Below, piece after piece: positions 6,189 through 13,005 of a stretch of 13,394 bases of DNA. The stretch covers positions 1 to 13,394 of the forward strand of contig JADGRS010000038.1 in NCBI GenBank assembly GCA_017880705.1, written 5' to 3'. The notes under the pieces were generated by a model, which saw only the letters and a program-made list of their open reading frames with translations, ran no database searches and was not told the origin of the DNA. The DNA is from Burkholderiales bacterium (GTDB lineage: Bacteria > Pseudomonadota > Gammaproteobacteria > Burkholderiales > Usitatibacteraceae). Each line of letters begins with the position of its first letter. Positions within the stretch are counted from its first letter, which is position 1. Made by a program: the position numbers and the translations under genes.

Positions 6189-7445
6189 ATGTTGACCGAC
6201 TCGACGCTGGGCCTGGTTCCCGGCGAGTTCATCCTCTTCGCCGTCGTGCTCGCGGGAATCGCGCTCCTGCAGCGCTACACGCTGGAGGTCGCCCTCACGG
6301 GGCTCGCGGCGGTCACGATCTACAAGCTCGAGTACACGGGCTTCGCGCAGGGGCCGGGCCTCGCCGGCCTCGCGGGCCTCCTCGCGCACGAGTGGGTCAT
6401 CCTCGCCAACCTCTTCGGCCTGCTCATGGGCTTCGCGCTCCTGTCGAAGCACTTCGAGGAGTCGCAGGTGCCCGCGGTGTTGCCCGCGATCCTTCCCGAC
6501 GACTGGAAGGGCGGGTTCTTCCTCCTCGTGATGGTCTTCGTCCTCTCGTCCTTCCTCGACAACATCGCCGCGGCGCTGATCGGCGGGACGATGGCCGCGG
6601 CGGTATTCCGCGGCAAGCTGCACATCGGCTACCTCGCCGCGATCGTCGCCGCGTCCAACGCCGGCGGATCGGGGAGCGTCGTCGGCGATACGACGACGAC
6701 CATGATGTGGATCTCGGGCGTCGATCCGCGCGACGTCTTCGAGGCCTACGTCGCCGCCGGCGTCGCGCTCGTCATCACCGGGGTCTTCGCCGCGCGCCGG
6801 CAGCAGGCGTACTCGCCGATCCTCAAGGATCCTCCGCCGGGGGTGCGCGTCGATTGGGTGCGCGTCGCGATCGTCGCGTTGATCCTCGTCGTCGCGATCC
6901 TCGCGAACGTCATCGCCAACCTGAAGTATCCGGAATCGCTCGATCGCTTTCCGGTGATCGGCGCCGCGGTATGGGCGGCGATCCTCGTCACCGCCGGAGT
7001 GCGCCGTCCCGATTGGTCGCTCCTGCCCTCGACCTTCCGGGGCACGCTGTTCCTCCTCGCGCTCGTCACCACCGCCGCGATGATGCCGGTGGAGAAGCTC
7101 CCCGCCGCGTCGTGGCAATCGACCCTGGGCCTGGGATTCTTGTCGGCGGTGTTCGACAACATTCCCCTCACGGCGCTCGCGCTGCACCAGGGCGGCTACG
7201 ACTGGGGATTCCTCGCCTACGCGGTGGGCTTCGGCGGCTCGATGATCTGGTTCGGCTCGTCGGCGGGGGTCGCCCTCTCGAACGCCTTCCCCGAGTCGCG
7301 CTCCGTCGGGAAGTGGCTGCGCGAGGGATGGCACGTTGCGCTCGCGTATGTCGTGGGCTTCTTCGTCCTTCTCGCGGTGCTGGGCTGGCATCCCCACGGG
7401 CAGCACACGCCGGCCGAGGCGCCCGTGTCCGGAACCGCGCACTGA
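6189..7445 (+). CDS. NhaD/ArsB/CitM-type ion transporter (ion transporter superfamily)
   Basis: A 418-residue polytopic inner-membrane protein with about 10-12 hydrophobic segments. Two inverted-repeat-like motifs are diagnostic: SSFLDNIAAALIGG (120-133) and, in the second half, LSAVFDNIPLTALAL (318-332), each with an Asp-Asn pair (124-125 and 323-324) in a broken helix. NAGGSGSVVGDTTTTMMWISG (157-177) matches the Asn/Gly-rich, GDxTTTM region of NhaD Na+/H+ antiporters. Citrate and arsenite permeases share the fold, so the substrate (Na+/H+ or an organic anion) is not settled. ATG 6189 is chosen because the hydrophobic N-terminus starts right after it. An earlier in-frame ATG (6108) would lie inside the divergent gene. 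The ribosome binding site is weak. Its place next to a hydroxyacid dehydrogenase and a TRAP system makes carboxylate transport or sodium-gradient upkeep for Na+-driven uptake plausible, but this is inference. Confidence 0.78.
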   Translation: MLTDSTLGLVPGEFILFAVVLAGIALLQRYTLEVALTGLAAVTIYKLEYTGFAQGPGLAGLAGLLAHEWVILANLFGLLMGFALLSKHFEESQVPAVLPAILPDDWKGGFFLLVMVFVLSSFLDNIAAALIGGTMAAAVFRGKLHIGYLAAIVAASNAGGSGSVVGDTTTTMMWISGVDPRDVFEAYVAAGVALVITGVFAARRQQAYSPILKDPPPGVRVDWVRVAIVALILVVAILANVIANLKYPESLDRFPVIGAAVWAAILVTAGVRRPDWSLLPSTFRGTLFLLALVTTAAMMPVEKLPAASWQSTLGLGFLSAVFDNIPLTALALHQGGYDWGFLAYAVGFGGSMIWFGSSAGVALSNAFPESRSVGKWLREGWHVALAYVVGFFVLLAVLGWHPHGQHTPAEAPVSGTAH

Positions 7446-7449
7446 GCCT

Positions 7450-7487
7450 CACCCCCGGTATCTTCATTTCATACCGGAATGGGGGTG
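7450..7487 (+). terminator. Possible terminator hairpin after the ion transporter gene
   Basis: An imperfect stem-loop a few bases after the TGA at 7443-7445. An inner stem CCGGTAT/ATACCGG (7455-7461, 7471-7477) encloses a 9-base loop and an outer stem CACCC/GGGTG (7450-7454, 7483-7487), with a 5-base bulge on the 3' side. No U-run follows directly; the first T-run is near 7511. It may be an inefficient terminator or an mRNA 3'-end structure. Confidence 0.4.
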
Positions 7488-7526
7488 GGGCGCACCCTGT
7501 CGAGGCGCAGTTTTGACTTTCGTCTA

Positions 7527-7555
7527 TTGCCTTTGCCCGCACCCGAGACTAGGAT
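7527..7555 (+). promoter_or_regulatory. Candidate sigma-70 promoter for the TRAP operon
   Basis: TTGCCT (7527-7532) and TAGGAT (7550-7555) are spaced by 17 bases. Each matches the consensus -35 or -10 box at four of six positions. They lie in the 202-base gap before the binding-protein gene and would give a leader of about 85 bases. Found by eye only. A nearby TTGACT (7513-7518) lacks a good -10 at the right distance. Confidence 0.35.
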
Positions 7556-7635
7556 TGGCCGGTCGATCGGGGGCCCAGGCCGACGGTCGCCCCGCGAAAA
7601 AAAGCGTCGTCACGAGCGCCGACAAAAATCCAATG

Positions 7636-7641
7636 AGGAGG
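7636..7641 (+). promoter_or_regulatory. Strong ribosome binding site fixing the TRAP binding-protein start
   Basis: A full-consensus AGGAGG lies six bases before ATG 7648. It selects this ATG over earlier in-frame start codons and predicts high expression, as expected for a periplasmic binding protein. Confidence 0.85.
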
Positions 7642-7647
7642 AATTCC

Positions 7648-8802
7648 ATGAAAGCCGACAAGACAAACGTCGCGTCCGCGACGCCGAGCCCGACGCGCCG
7701 CAAGTTCCTCGCCGCCGGCGCAGGGGCGGGCGCGCTCGCATTCCCGATGATCTCGAAGGGCCAGGCCGGCCCGCTCAACTTCCGCTTCCAGTCGACCTGG
7801 CCGCAGAAGGACATCTTCCACGAGTACGCGCAGGACTACGCGAAGATCGTGAACGACATGACCGGAGGCGACCTCAAGATCGAGGTTCTGCCCGCCGGAG
7901 CGGTCGTGCCGGCCTTCGGCCTGCTCGATGCGGTTTCCAAGGGCACGCTCGACGGCGGCCACGGCGTGCTCGTATATCACTACGGCAAGAGCAACGCGCT
8001 CTCGCTCTGGGGTTCCGGTCCCGGCTACGGCATGGACGCCAACATGCTGCTCGCCTGGCACAAATGGGGCGGCGGCAAGGAGCTGCTCGCGAAGATCTAC
8101 GAGGGAATCGGCGCGAACGTGGTCTCGTTCCCCTACGCTCCGCTCTACACGCAGCCGCTCGGCTGGTTCAAGAAGGTGATCACCAAGCCCGAGGACTTCA
8201 AGGGCCTCAAGTACCGCACGGTGGGCATCTCGATCGACCTCTTCACCGCCATGGGGGCGGCCGTCAACGCGCTGCCCGGAGGCGAGATCGTTCCGGCGAT
8301 CGACCGGGGCCTCCTCGACGCGGCGGAATTCAACAACACCTCGTCCGACCGCGCGCTGGGCTTCGCCGACGTGTCCAAGATCTGCATGCTGCAGAGCTAT
8401 CACCAGAACGCGGAGCAGCTCGAGATCACGTTCAACAAGACCAAGTACGACGCGCTCTCGCCCAAGCTGAAGTCGATCATCGCGAGCGCGGTCGACGCGG
8501 CCTCGGCCAACATGATGTGGAAGGCGATCGACCGCAACTCGCAGGACTACATCACGCTGCAGTCCGTGGACAAGGTGAAGTTCTACAAGACGCCGACCTC
8601 GATCCTGCAGAAGCAGATGGAGCTCTACGACGAGATCATCGAGAAGAAATCCCAGGGCAATCCGCTGTTCGCGGAAATCGTCGCCTCGCAGAAGAAGTTC
8701 GCCGAGCGCGCGGTGAAGTGGGAGCAGGACGTCGTCGTCAGCCGGGCCTTGGCGTACAACCACTACTTCGGCAAGGCCGCCCCCGCGGGGAAGAAGGCCT
8801 GA
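7648..8802 (+). CDS. dctP: TRAP transporter substrate-binding protein, DctP family (Tat-exported)
   Basis: A 384-residue periplasmic binding protein that delivers its ligand, usually an organic acid, to the TRAP permease. The N-terminus has a twin-arginine signal: TRRKFLAAGAGAGALAFP at residues 16-33, with cleavage likely near 36-40 (SKGQA). That implies export in folded form. The mature start LNFRFQSTWPQKDIFHEYA (43-61) and ILPAG-like LPAGAVVPAFGLLDAV fit the group of TakP/FcbT1-type binding proteins (2-oxoacid, mannitol or chloroaromatic uptake). Arg190 in LKYRTVG is the conserved arginine that salt-bridges the ligand carboxylate. The region after GLLDAAEF (221-228) reads NNTSSDRALGF and lacks the VGPxDD and YYYPGWHEPG-like segments I remember from typical members, so the ligand may differ. 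Together with the following two genes it forms a complete system. A terminator hairpin follows it, likely giving more binding protein than permease. Confidence 0.92.
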   Translation: MKADKTNVASATPSPTRRKFLAAGAGAGALAFPMISKGQAGPLNFRFQSTWPQKDIFHEYAQDYAKIVNDMTGGDLKIEVLPAGAVVPAFGLLDAVSKGTLDGGHGVLVYHYGKSNALSLWGSGPGYGMDANMLLAWHKWGGGKELLAKIYEGIGANVVSFPYAPLYTQPLGWFKKVITKPEDFKGLKYRTVGISIDLFTAMGAAVNALPGGEIVPAIDRGLLDAAEFNNTSSDRALGFADVSKICMLQSYHQNAEQLEITFNKTKYDALSPKLKSIIASAVDAASANMMWKAIDRNSQDYITLQSVDKVKFYKTPTSILQKQMELYDEIIEKKSQGNPLFAEIVASQKKFAERAVKWEQDVVVSRALAYNHYFGKAAPAGKKA

Positions 8803-8821
8803 CCGCCGGAAGGCACCCAGG

Positions 8822-8862
8822 GGCACCATCCGGGCTTCGATCCCGGATGGTGCCTCGTTTTT
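8822..8862 (+). terminator. Intrinsic terminator/attenuator between binding-protein and permease genes
   Basis: A perfect 13-bp stem (8822-8834 with 8842-8854) with a 7-base loop, followed by TCGTTTTT (8855-8862). It meets the definition of a rho-independent terminator. Because the permease genes start only 38 bases further and show no obvious promoter, it probably lets part of the transcription through and sets a binding-protein excess over permease. Confidence 0.85.
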
Positions 8863-8899
8863 CGTAGCGGCTCATTTCCCGGAAGCGTAGGCCCGTCCC

Positions 8900-9571
8900 A
8901 TGAAGATCCAGAGTTTCCTGCTCACCGCCGACCACATCAGCACGTGGGCCGGCAAAGCCGCCGCCTGGCTGGTCATGATCCTGATGATGGTCGTCTGCGT
9001 GGAGGTGTTCAAGCGCTACATCATGAACATGCCGACCGCGTGGATCTTCGACATCACGAACATGCTCTACGGCACGCTCTTCATGATGTGCGGCGCCTAC
9101 ACCCTCGCCCAGGACGCCCACGTCAGGGGCGACTTCCTCTACGGCTCGATGAAGCCGCGCACCCAGGCGACGCTCGACCTCATCCTCTACATCCTCTTCT
9201 TCCTGCCCGGGATGATGGCGCTCATCTACGCGGGATACGACTACGCCTCCATCTCGTGGCACATCAACGAGCATTCGAACGTCTCGTCCAACGGGCCGGC
9301 GGTGTACCCGTTCAAGACCATCATCCCGATCGCCGGCGTCCTCGTCCTCATCCAGGGGATCGCCGAGATCATGCGCTGCATCGTTTGCCTGAAGACCGGC
9401 GTCTGGCCGGACCGCCTGAAAGACGCCGAGGAGATCGATGTGATCGAGCAGCAGCTCGCGGGCAGCACGCTCGTGGACGACGAGTCGCGCAAGCGCGCGA
9501 TCGAGGGTGCCCACGAGATCGACGAGGCCGCGCACCAGCGCATCGGATCGAGAGGAGCGGAACGTGAGTGA
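8900..9571 (+). CDS. dctQ: TRAP transporter small permease subunit, DctQ family
   Basis: A 223-residue inner-membrane protein with four predicted helices, at about residues 19-37, 52-70, 90-112 and 138-160. This is the DctQ pattern. The conserved early segment VEVFKRYIMNMPTAWIFDIT (34-53) and the motif AYTLAQDAHVRGDFLY (66-81) are typical. It packs against DctM and forms the docking surface for the binding protein. About 60 hydrophilic, charged residues at the C-terminus (164-223) probably lie in the cytoplasm and make it longer than an average DctQ. GTAGG eight bases before ATG 8900 serves as a modest ribosome binding site. Its last 8 bases overlap the start of the large permease gene, showing translational coupling. 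Confidence 0.9.
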   Translation: MKIQSFLLTADHISTWAGKAAAWLVMILMMVVCVEVFKRYIMNMPTAWIFDITNMLYGTLFMMCGAYTLAQDAHVRGDFLYGSMKPRTQATLDLILYILFFLPGMMALIYAGYDYASISWHINEHSNVSSNGPAVYPFKTIIPIAGVLVLIQGIAEIMRCIVCLKTGVWPDRLKDAEEIDVIEQQLAGSTLVDDESRKRAIEGAHEIDEAAHQRIGSRGAERE

Positions 9572-11447
9572 TCCCGCACTCGGCCTGTTGATGCTCACGC
9601 TGATCGTGGTCGTGATCATGCTGGGCTTTCCGACCGCCTTCACGCTGATGGGCCTCGGCATGATGTTCGGCTTCGTCGCCTTCTACGACCCGTCGCACTC
9701 CTGGGCCGACAACAAGGTCTTCGACCTCATGGTCGAGCGAACCTACGGCGCGATGAACAACGACGTGCTCATCTCGATACCGTTATTCGTGCTCATGGGC
9801 TACGTGATGGAACGAGGGGCGCTCGTGGACAAGATGTTCTACAGCATCCAGCTCGCGTTCCGGCGCGTGCCCGCGTCCCTCGCGGTGGCGACCCTCATCG
9901 TGTGCACGTTCTGGGGCATCGCGAGCGGCCTCGTCGGCGCCGTCGTGGTGCTGATGGGCGTGATCGCGTTCAACCCGATGCTGAAGGCCGGCTACGACGT
10001 GCGCCTCGCCTCGGGCGTCATCACCGCGGGCGGCACGCTCGGCATCCTCATTCCGCCGTCGGTGATGATCATCGTCTACGCCGCGGTCGCCGGGCAGTCG
10101 GTCGTGAAGCTCTACGCCTCGGCGATGTTCCCCGGCTTCTTCCTTTCGTTCCTCTACCTCCTCTACATCATCGGCTGGGCGCTCTTGAATCCCAAGATCG
10201 CCCCGCGCCTTCCCGATTCGGAGACCAAGGTGCCGGTCCCGGCCTGGATCCCGAATTTCCAGAAGGCTTACTCGAAGAACATGCTGGTGGGCCTTTTCAC
10301 CGCGGTGGTCCGGCCCGCCAAGGCCCTCGCGATCGAAGTCGAGGGGACCCGGCTGACCTACTGGGGAATCTGGAAGAACCTCCTCGCCGCTCTCTTTCCG
10401 CTGATGCTCGCCGTGGTGAGCGTGTGGTTGATCTGGTGGTACGTGGTAATCCACCCTATGGCGGACGTCGAGCCGGTAGCGAGCGTCGCGCAACAGGCCG
10501 CTCCGGCGGCATCCGCGCGCGCGCCGGCGGCGAACGCCGACCAGCCGCAGGAGCTGGGATCGGGCATCTCGCCCGATGCCGCAACGCCCGCGCAGGATTC
10601 GACCGAGTCCGCCGAGCAGGTCGGCACGCCCGAGCTCCTCAAGCAGGGCGGCGCGGCACCCGTCGATGCGGGACCTCCGCCGGAATTCTTCTACTACTTC
10701 TGGGGCATCGTCGCCGCGACCGGGCTCGTGCTCCTCTGGTACTACTGGAAGCTCGAGGGCGAGTCGTTCGAGTTGCTGAAGCTGCTGAGCTCGTCGGTGA
10801 TGCCGCTCGGCATCCTCACGATCGTGGTGCTCGCGGTGATCCTCTTCGGCATCACGACCGCGACCGAGTCCGCCGCGATCGGCGCCGCGGGCGCGTTCAT
10901 CCTCGCGCTGCATGCCGGCACCTTCGACTGGGATCGCCTCAAGCAGTCGGTGTTCCTCACGGCGAAGACGACGGCGATGGTGTGCTGGCTGTTCATCGGG
11001 TCGGCGCTCTTCTCGGGCGTGTTCGCGATCCTCGGGGGGCAGCAGCTGGTCGAGACTTGGGTGCTGAGCCTCAACATGACGCCGATCCAGTTCATGATCC
11101 TGTCGCAGGCGATCATCTTCGTGCTCGGCTGGCCGCTCGAATGGACGGAGATCATCGTGATCTTCGTGCCGATCTTCCTGCCGCTGCTCAAGCACTTCAA
11201 CATCGACCCGATCCTGTGGGGCACGCTGGTGTTCGTGAACCTGCAGGCGGCGTTCCTCTCGCCGCCGGTGGCGATGTCGGCCTTCTACCTGAAGGGTGTC
11301 TCGCCGAAGCACGTGACGCTGAACCAGATCTTCGCGGGCATGATGCCCTACATGCTGATCGTGATCCTGTGCATGGTGATCATGTACCTGTGGCCGGGCA
11401 TGACGCTGTGGCTGCCCAACTACCTGTACGGGAACGCCGGCGGCTAG
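9564..11447 (+). CDS. dctM: TRAP transporter large permease subunit, DctM family, with central insertion
   Basis: A 627-residue membrane protein that moves the ligand through an elevator-type, Na+-coupled transport domain. It starts at GTG 9564 with GAGGAG upstream inside dctQ; an in-frame ATG at 9507 lies deeper in dctQ and lacks support. DctM landmarks are GFPTAFTLMGLGMMFG (21-36), IPLFVLMGYVMERG (72-85), SGVITAGGTLGILIPPS (150-166), TTATESAAIGAAGA (431-444) and VNLQAAFLSPPVAMSAFYLKG (558-578, an N- and P-rich hairpin). Typical DctM proteins have about 425-440 residues. Here about 160-200 extra residues sit between roughly 210 and 405. They contain a membrane segment near 271-296, an Ala/Pro/Gln/Ser-rich linker (about 303-373) and another membrane segment near 375-395. 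The reading frame is intact through it. Its stop TAG abuts the stop of the convergent gene. Confidence 0.9.
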   Translation: MSDPALGLLMLTLIVVVIMLGFPTAFTLMGLGMMFGFVAFYDPSHSWADNKVFDLMVERTYGAMNNDVLISIPLFVLMGYVMERGALVDKMFYSIQLAFRRVPASLAVATLIVCTFWGIASGLVGAVVVLMGVIAFNPMLKAGYDVRLASGVITAGGTLGILIPPSVMIIVYAAVAGQSVVKLYASAMFPGFFLSFLYLLYIIGWALLNPKIAPRLPDSETKVPVPAWIPNFQKAYSKNMLVGLFTAVVRPAKALAIEVEGTRLTYWGIWKNLLAALFPLMLAVVSVWLIWWYVVIHPMADVEPVASVAQQAAPAASARAPAANADQPQELGSGISPDAATPAQDSTESAEQVGTPELLKQGGAAPVDAGPPPEFFYYFWGIVAATGLVLLWYYWKLEGESFELLKLLSSSVMPLGILTIVVLAVILFGITTATESAAIGAAGAFILALHAGTFDWDRLKQSVFLTAKTTAMVCWLFIGSALFSGVFAILGGQQLVETWVLSLNMTPIQFMILSQAIIFVLGWPLEWTEIIVIFVPIFLPLLKHFNIDPILWGTLVFVNLQAAFLSPPVAMSAFYLKGVSPKHVTLNQIFAGMMPYMLIVILCMVIMYLWPGMTLWLPNYLYGNAGG

Positions 11448-11855
11448 CTATTTCCCGCAGATGGTGGCGAGCTGGCCGAGCCACGCGTCGCGCTTGTCGC
11501 GGCGGAACTGGAACCAGATCCGGTACGGCGAGAACACGGCCCCTGGAACTCCCACGGAGACCCAATGGTGCGTGACGCCGAGCGTCGATTCGTGCACCGG
11601 ATCGATCGATACGACGTCGTTGGGCGAAAGAACGCTCGCGTGGGGCCAGTCGACGAGCACGAGGCGGTTGCGGCCCTTCTCGTATCCCACGTAGGTGTCG
11701 CCCTTGCGATGGAAGACGTCGGGCTTGAAATCCGGCGGCAGGAGGCGGGCGACCTTCTCCGCGTAGGTGTCGCCTCGCATGAACAGGCTGTACGAGAACC
11801 AGATGCCGACGGTGAACGCGGCGAAGATTCCTACTCCGAACAATGTGCTCATCAT
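11448..11855 (-). CDS. Membrane-anchored protein of unknown function, 135 aa
   Basis: I do not recognise a family. The frame stays open far upstream (to 13070) only as a shadow of the opposite strand. The true start is most likely ATG 11855 (MMSTLFGVGIF) or the next codon, with AAGGGG or CAGGA before it. One hydrophobic helix spans about residues 5-25 (LFGVGIFAAFTVGIWFSYSLF), then a soluble domain with several beta-like stretches: GDTYVGYEKGRNRLVLVDW (52-70), DVVSIDP (80-86) and HHWVSVGVPGAVFSPYRIWFQFRRDKRD (96-123). This could be a PH-like or SH3-like small barrel; that is a guess. The stop TAG directly abuts the stop of the TRAP large permease, giving a convergent pair with no gap. It is divergent from the hydroxyacid dehydrogenase gene. 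Confidence 0.68.
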   Translation of the reverse strand: MMSTLFGVGIFAAFTVGIWFSYSLFMRGDTYAEKVARLLPPDFKPDVFHRKGDTYVGYEKGRNRLVLVDWPHASVLSPNDVVSIDPVHESTLGVTHHWVSVGVPGAVFSPYRIWFQFRRDKRDAWLGQLATICGK

Positions 11856-11945
11856 TCCTGCGGCCCCTTCCGTATCGATTGACCATGCTATGCTGATCGC
11901 GCCTCCGGCGCTCGGATATTTCCCGAGCTTCCGAATCCTCATTCC
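11856..11945. promoter_or_regulatory. Divergent promoter region upstream of the D-2-hydroxyacid dehydrogenase gene
   Basis: This 90-base gap between two divergent genes must carry promoters for one or both. On the + strand TGCTATGCT (11886-11894) fits an extended -10 element (TGN before TATGCT), giving a leader of about 45 bases. I see no good -35 at 17 bases. TTGACC (11879-11884) is too close to pair with it. No clear ribosome binding site precedes ATG 11946. Found by eye only. Confidence 0.3.
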
Positions 11946-12905
11946 ATGCGCAAGATCCTGATCACGCGTGCCGTGTTTCCCGAGGTCGTCGCCGCGCTTT
12001 CGCGGCGCTTCGAGGTCGTCCATAACGCCGAGGATCGCCCGTGGCCGCCGGAAGAGCTCGCGCGGCGCCTGGAGGGCGTGAGCGGCGCGATGGCCACCGT
12101 GATGGACAAATTCGACGAGCCCATCCTCGCTCAATGCGCGCAGCTCAAGGTGATCTCCAACATCGCGGTCGGGTACAACAACATCGACGTTCCGGCGTGC
12201 ACGCGGCGAGGCATTCGCGTGACGAACACACCCGGCGTCCTCGACGACACCACCGCCGATCTCACGTGGTCCCTGCTGATGGCCGCGGCGCGCCGCATCG
12301 CGGAGGCCGACGCGTACGTGCGCCGGGGCGATTGGAAGATCGCTTTCGGCGTGCAGTACTTCCTCGGGCAGGACATTCACCACGCGACGCTCGGCATCAT
12401 CGGCATGGGGCGCATCGGCCAGGCGATCGCGCGGCGCGCGTCGGGATTCGACATGCGCGTGCTCTACAACAATCGCTCGCGCCTTTCCGAATCCGACGAG
12501 AAGCGGCTCAACGCGACGCGCGTCGAGCGCGACGAGCTCCTCGCGCAGTCGGACTTCGTCGTGGTGATGGTTCCCTACTCGCCAGCGACCCATCACATGA
12601 TCGGCGCCGCCGAGATCGCGAAGATGAAACCCAATGCGATCCTCGTGAACAGCGCCCGCGGCGGCGTGGTCGACGATGCGGCCCTGGTCGAGGCGTTGAA
12701 GGCGAGGCGCATCGCCGGCGCGGGCCTCGACGTCTTCGAGGGCGAGCCGAAGCTCCACCCCGAGCTCGCGGCGCTTCCGAACGTGGTCCTCACGCCCCAC
12801 ATCGGCAGCGCCTCGCGCGCGACGCGCGTCGTGATGTGCAACGCCGCGGCGGGCAACATGACCGCGGTGCTCGAAGGCCGCGAGCCGGCGAATCCGGTAA
12901 ATTGA
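11946..12905 (+). CDS. D-2-hydroxyacid dehydrogenase (glyoxylate/hydroxypyruvate/2-ketogluconate reductase type)
   Basis: A 319-residue cytoplasmic NAD(P)H-dependent dehydrogenase, normal family length. It reduces a 2-oxoacid such as glyoxylate or hydroxypyruvate to the D-2-hydroxyacid. The cofactor loop is LGIIGMGRIGQAIA (149-162). The catalytic triad is visible as Arg238 in VNSARGGVVDD, Glu267 in DVFEGEP and His285 in TPHIGSAS. NIAVGYNNID (72-81) and TADLTWSLLMAAARRI (103-118) are typical of the GhrB/GyaR branch. After the first cofactor strand LYNNRSR (173-179) carries NRS rather than an acidic residue, which usually favours NADPH over NADH. The following gene, a tartronate-semialdehyde-reductase family member, would act on the same C2/C3 acid pool, and the pair probably forms an operon. 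A palindromic repeat starts one base after the stop. Confidence 0.9.
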   Translation: MRKILITRAVFPEVVAALSRRFEVVHNAEDRPWPPEELARRLEGVSGAMATVMDKFDEPILAQCAQLKVISNIAVGYNNIDVPACTRRGIRVTNTPGVLDDTTADLTWSLLMAAARRIAEADAYVRRGDWKIAFGVQYFLGQDIHHATLGIIGMGRIGQAIARRASGFDMRVLYNNRSRLSESDEKRLNATRVERDELLAQSDFVVVMVPYSPATHHMIGAAEIAKMKPNAILVNSARGGVVDDAALVEALKARRIAGAGLDVFEGEPKLHPELAALPNVVLTPHIGSASRATRVVMCNAAAGNMTAVLEGREPANPVN

Positions 12906-12906
12906 G

Positions 12907-12990
12907 GGGAAATTGGTGTCAGGTACACATTTCAGCGGTGAGCGCGGGCGTGCCCGCGTAGCTGAAATGTGTACCTGACACCAATTTCCC
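12907..12990. repeat. Palindromic GTGTCAGGTAC repeat, long form, copy 2
   Basis: An 84-bp inverted repeat with perfect 30-bp arms (12907-12936 and 12961-12990). The centre folds again into a 7-bp stem CGCGGGC/GCCCGCG (12943-12949, 12952-12958). Each arm holds one 21-bp unit (12911-12931 and 12966-12986) with the GTGTCAGGTAC core. It begins one base after the TGA of the dehydrogenase gene and ends five bases before AGGAGA, the ribosome binding site of the next gene. It lacks a U-run, so it is more likely an mRNA-stabilising or mobile palindromic element than a terminator. Confidence 0.9.
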
Positions 12991-13005
12991 AACCAGGAGA
13001 AGCGA

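Noticed and set aside
6128..6232. Longer N-terminus for the FMN hydroxyacid dehydrogenase (ATG 6232)
   Set aside because: The extra 35 residues have no family counterpart and would overlap the start of the divergent transporter gene. ATG 6127 has a ribosome binding site.
3816..7442. A 1208-codon open frame on the minus strand
   Set aside because: It runs across several well-supported genes in another frame and is antisense to the ion transporter. Its translation is Arg/Gly/His-rich without domains, a typical GC-skew shadow.
2709..12986. Repeat units considered as CRISPR repeats
   Set aside because: The units are dispersed over 10 kb, not regularly spaced, occur in inverted pairs and have no cas genes nearby.
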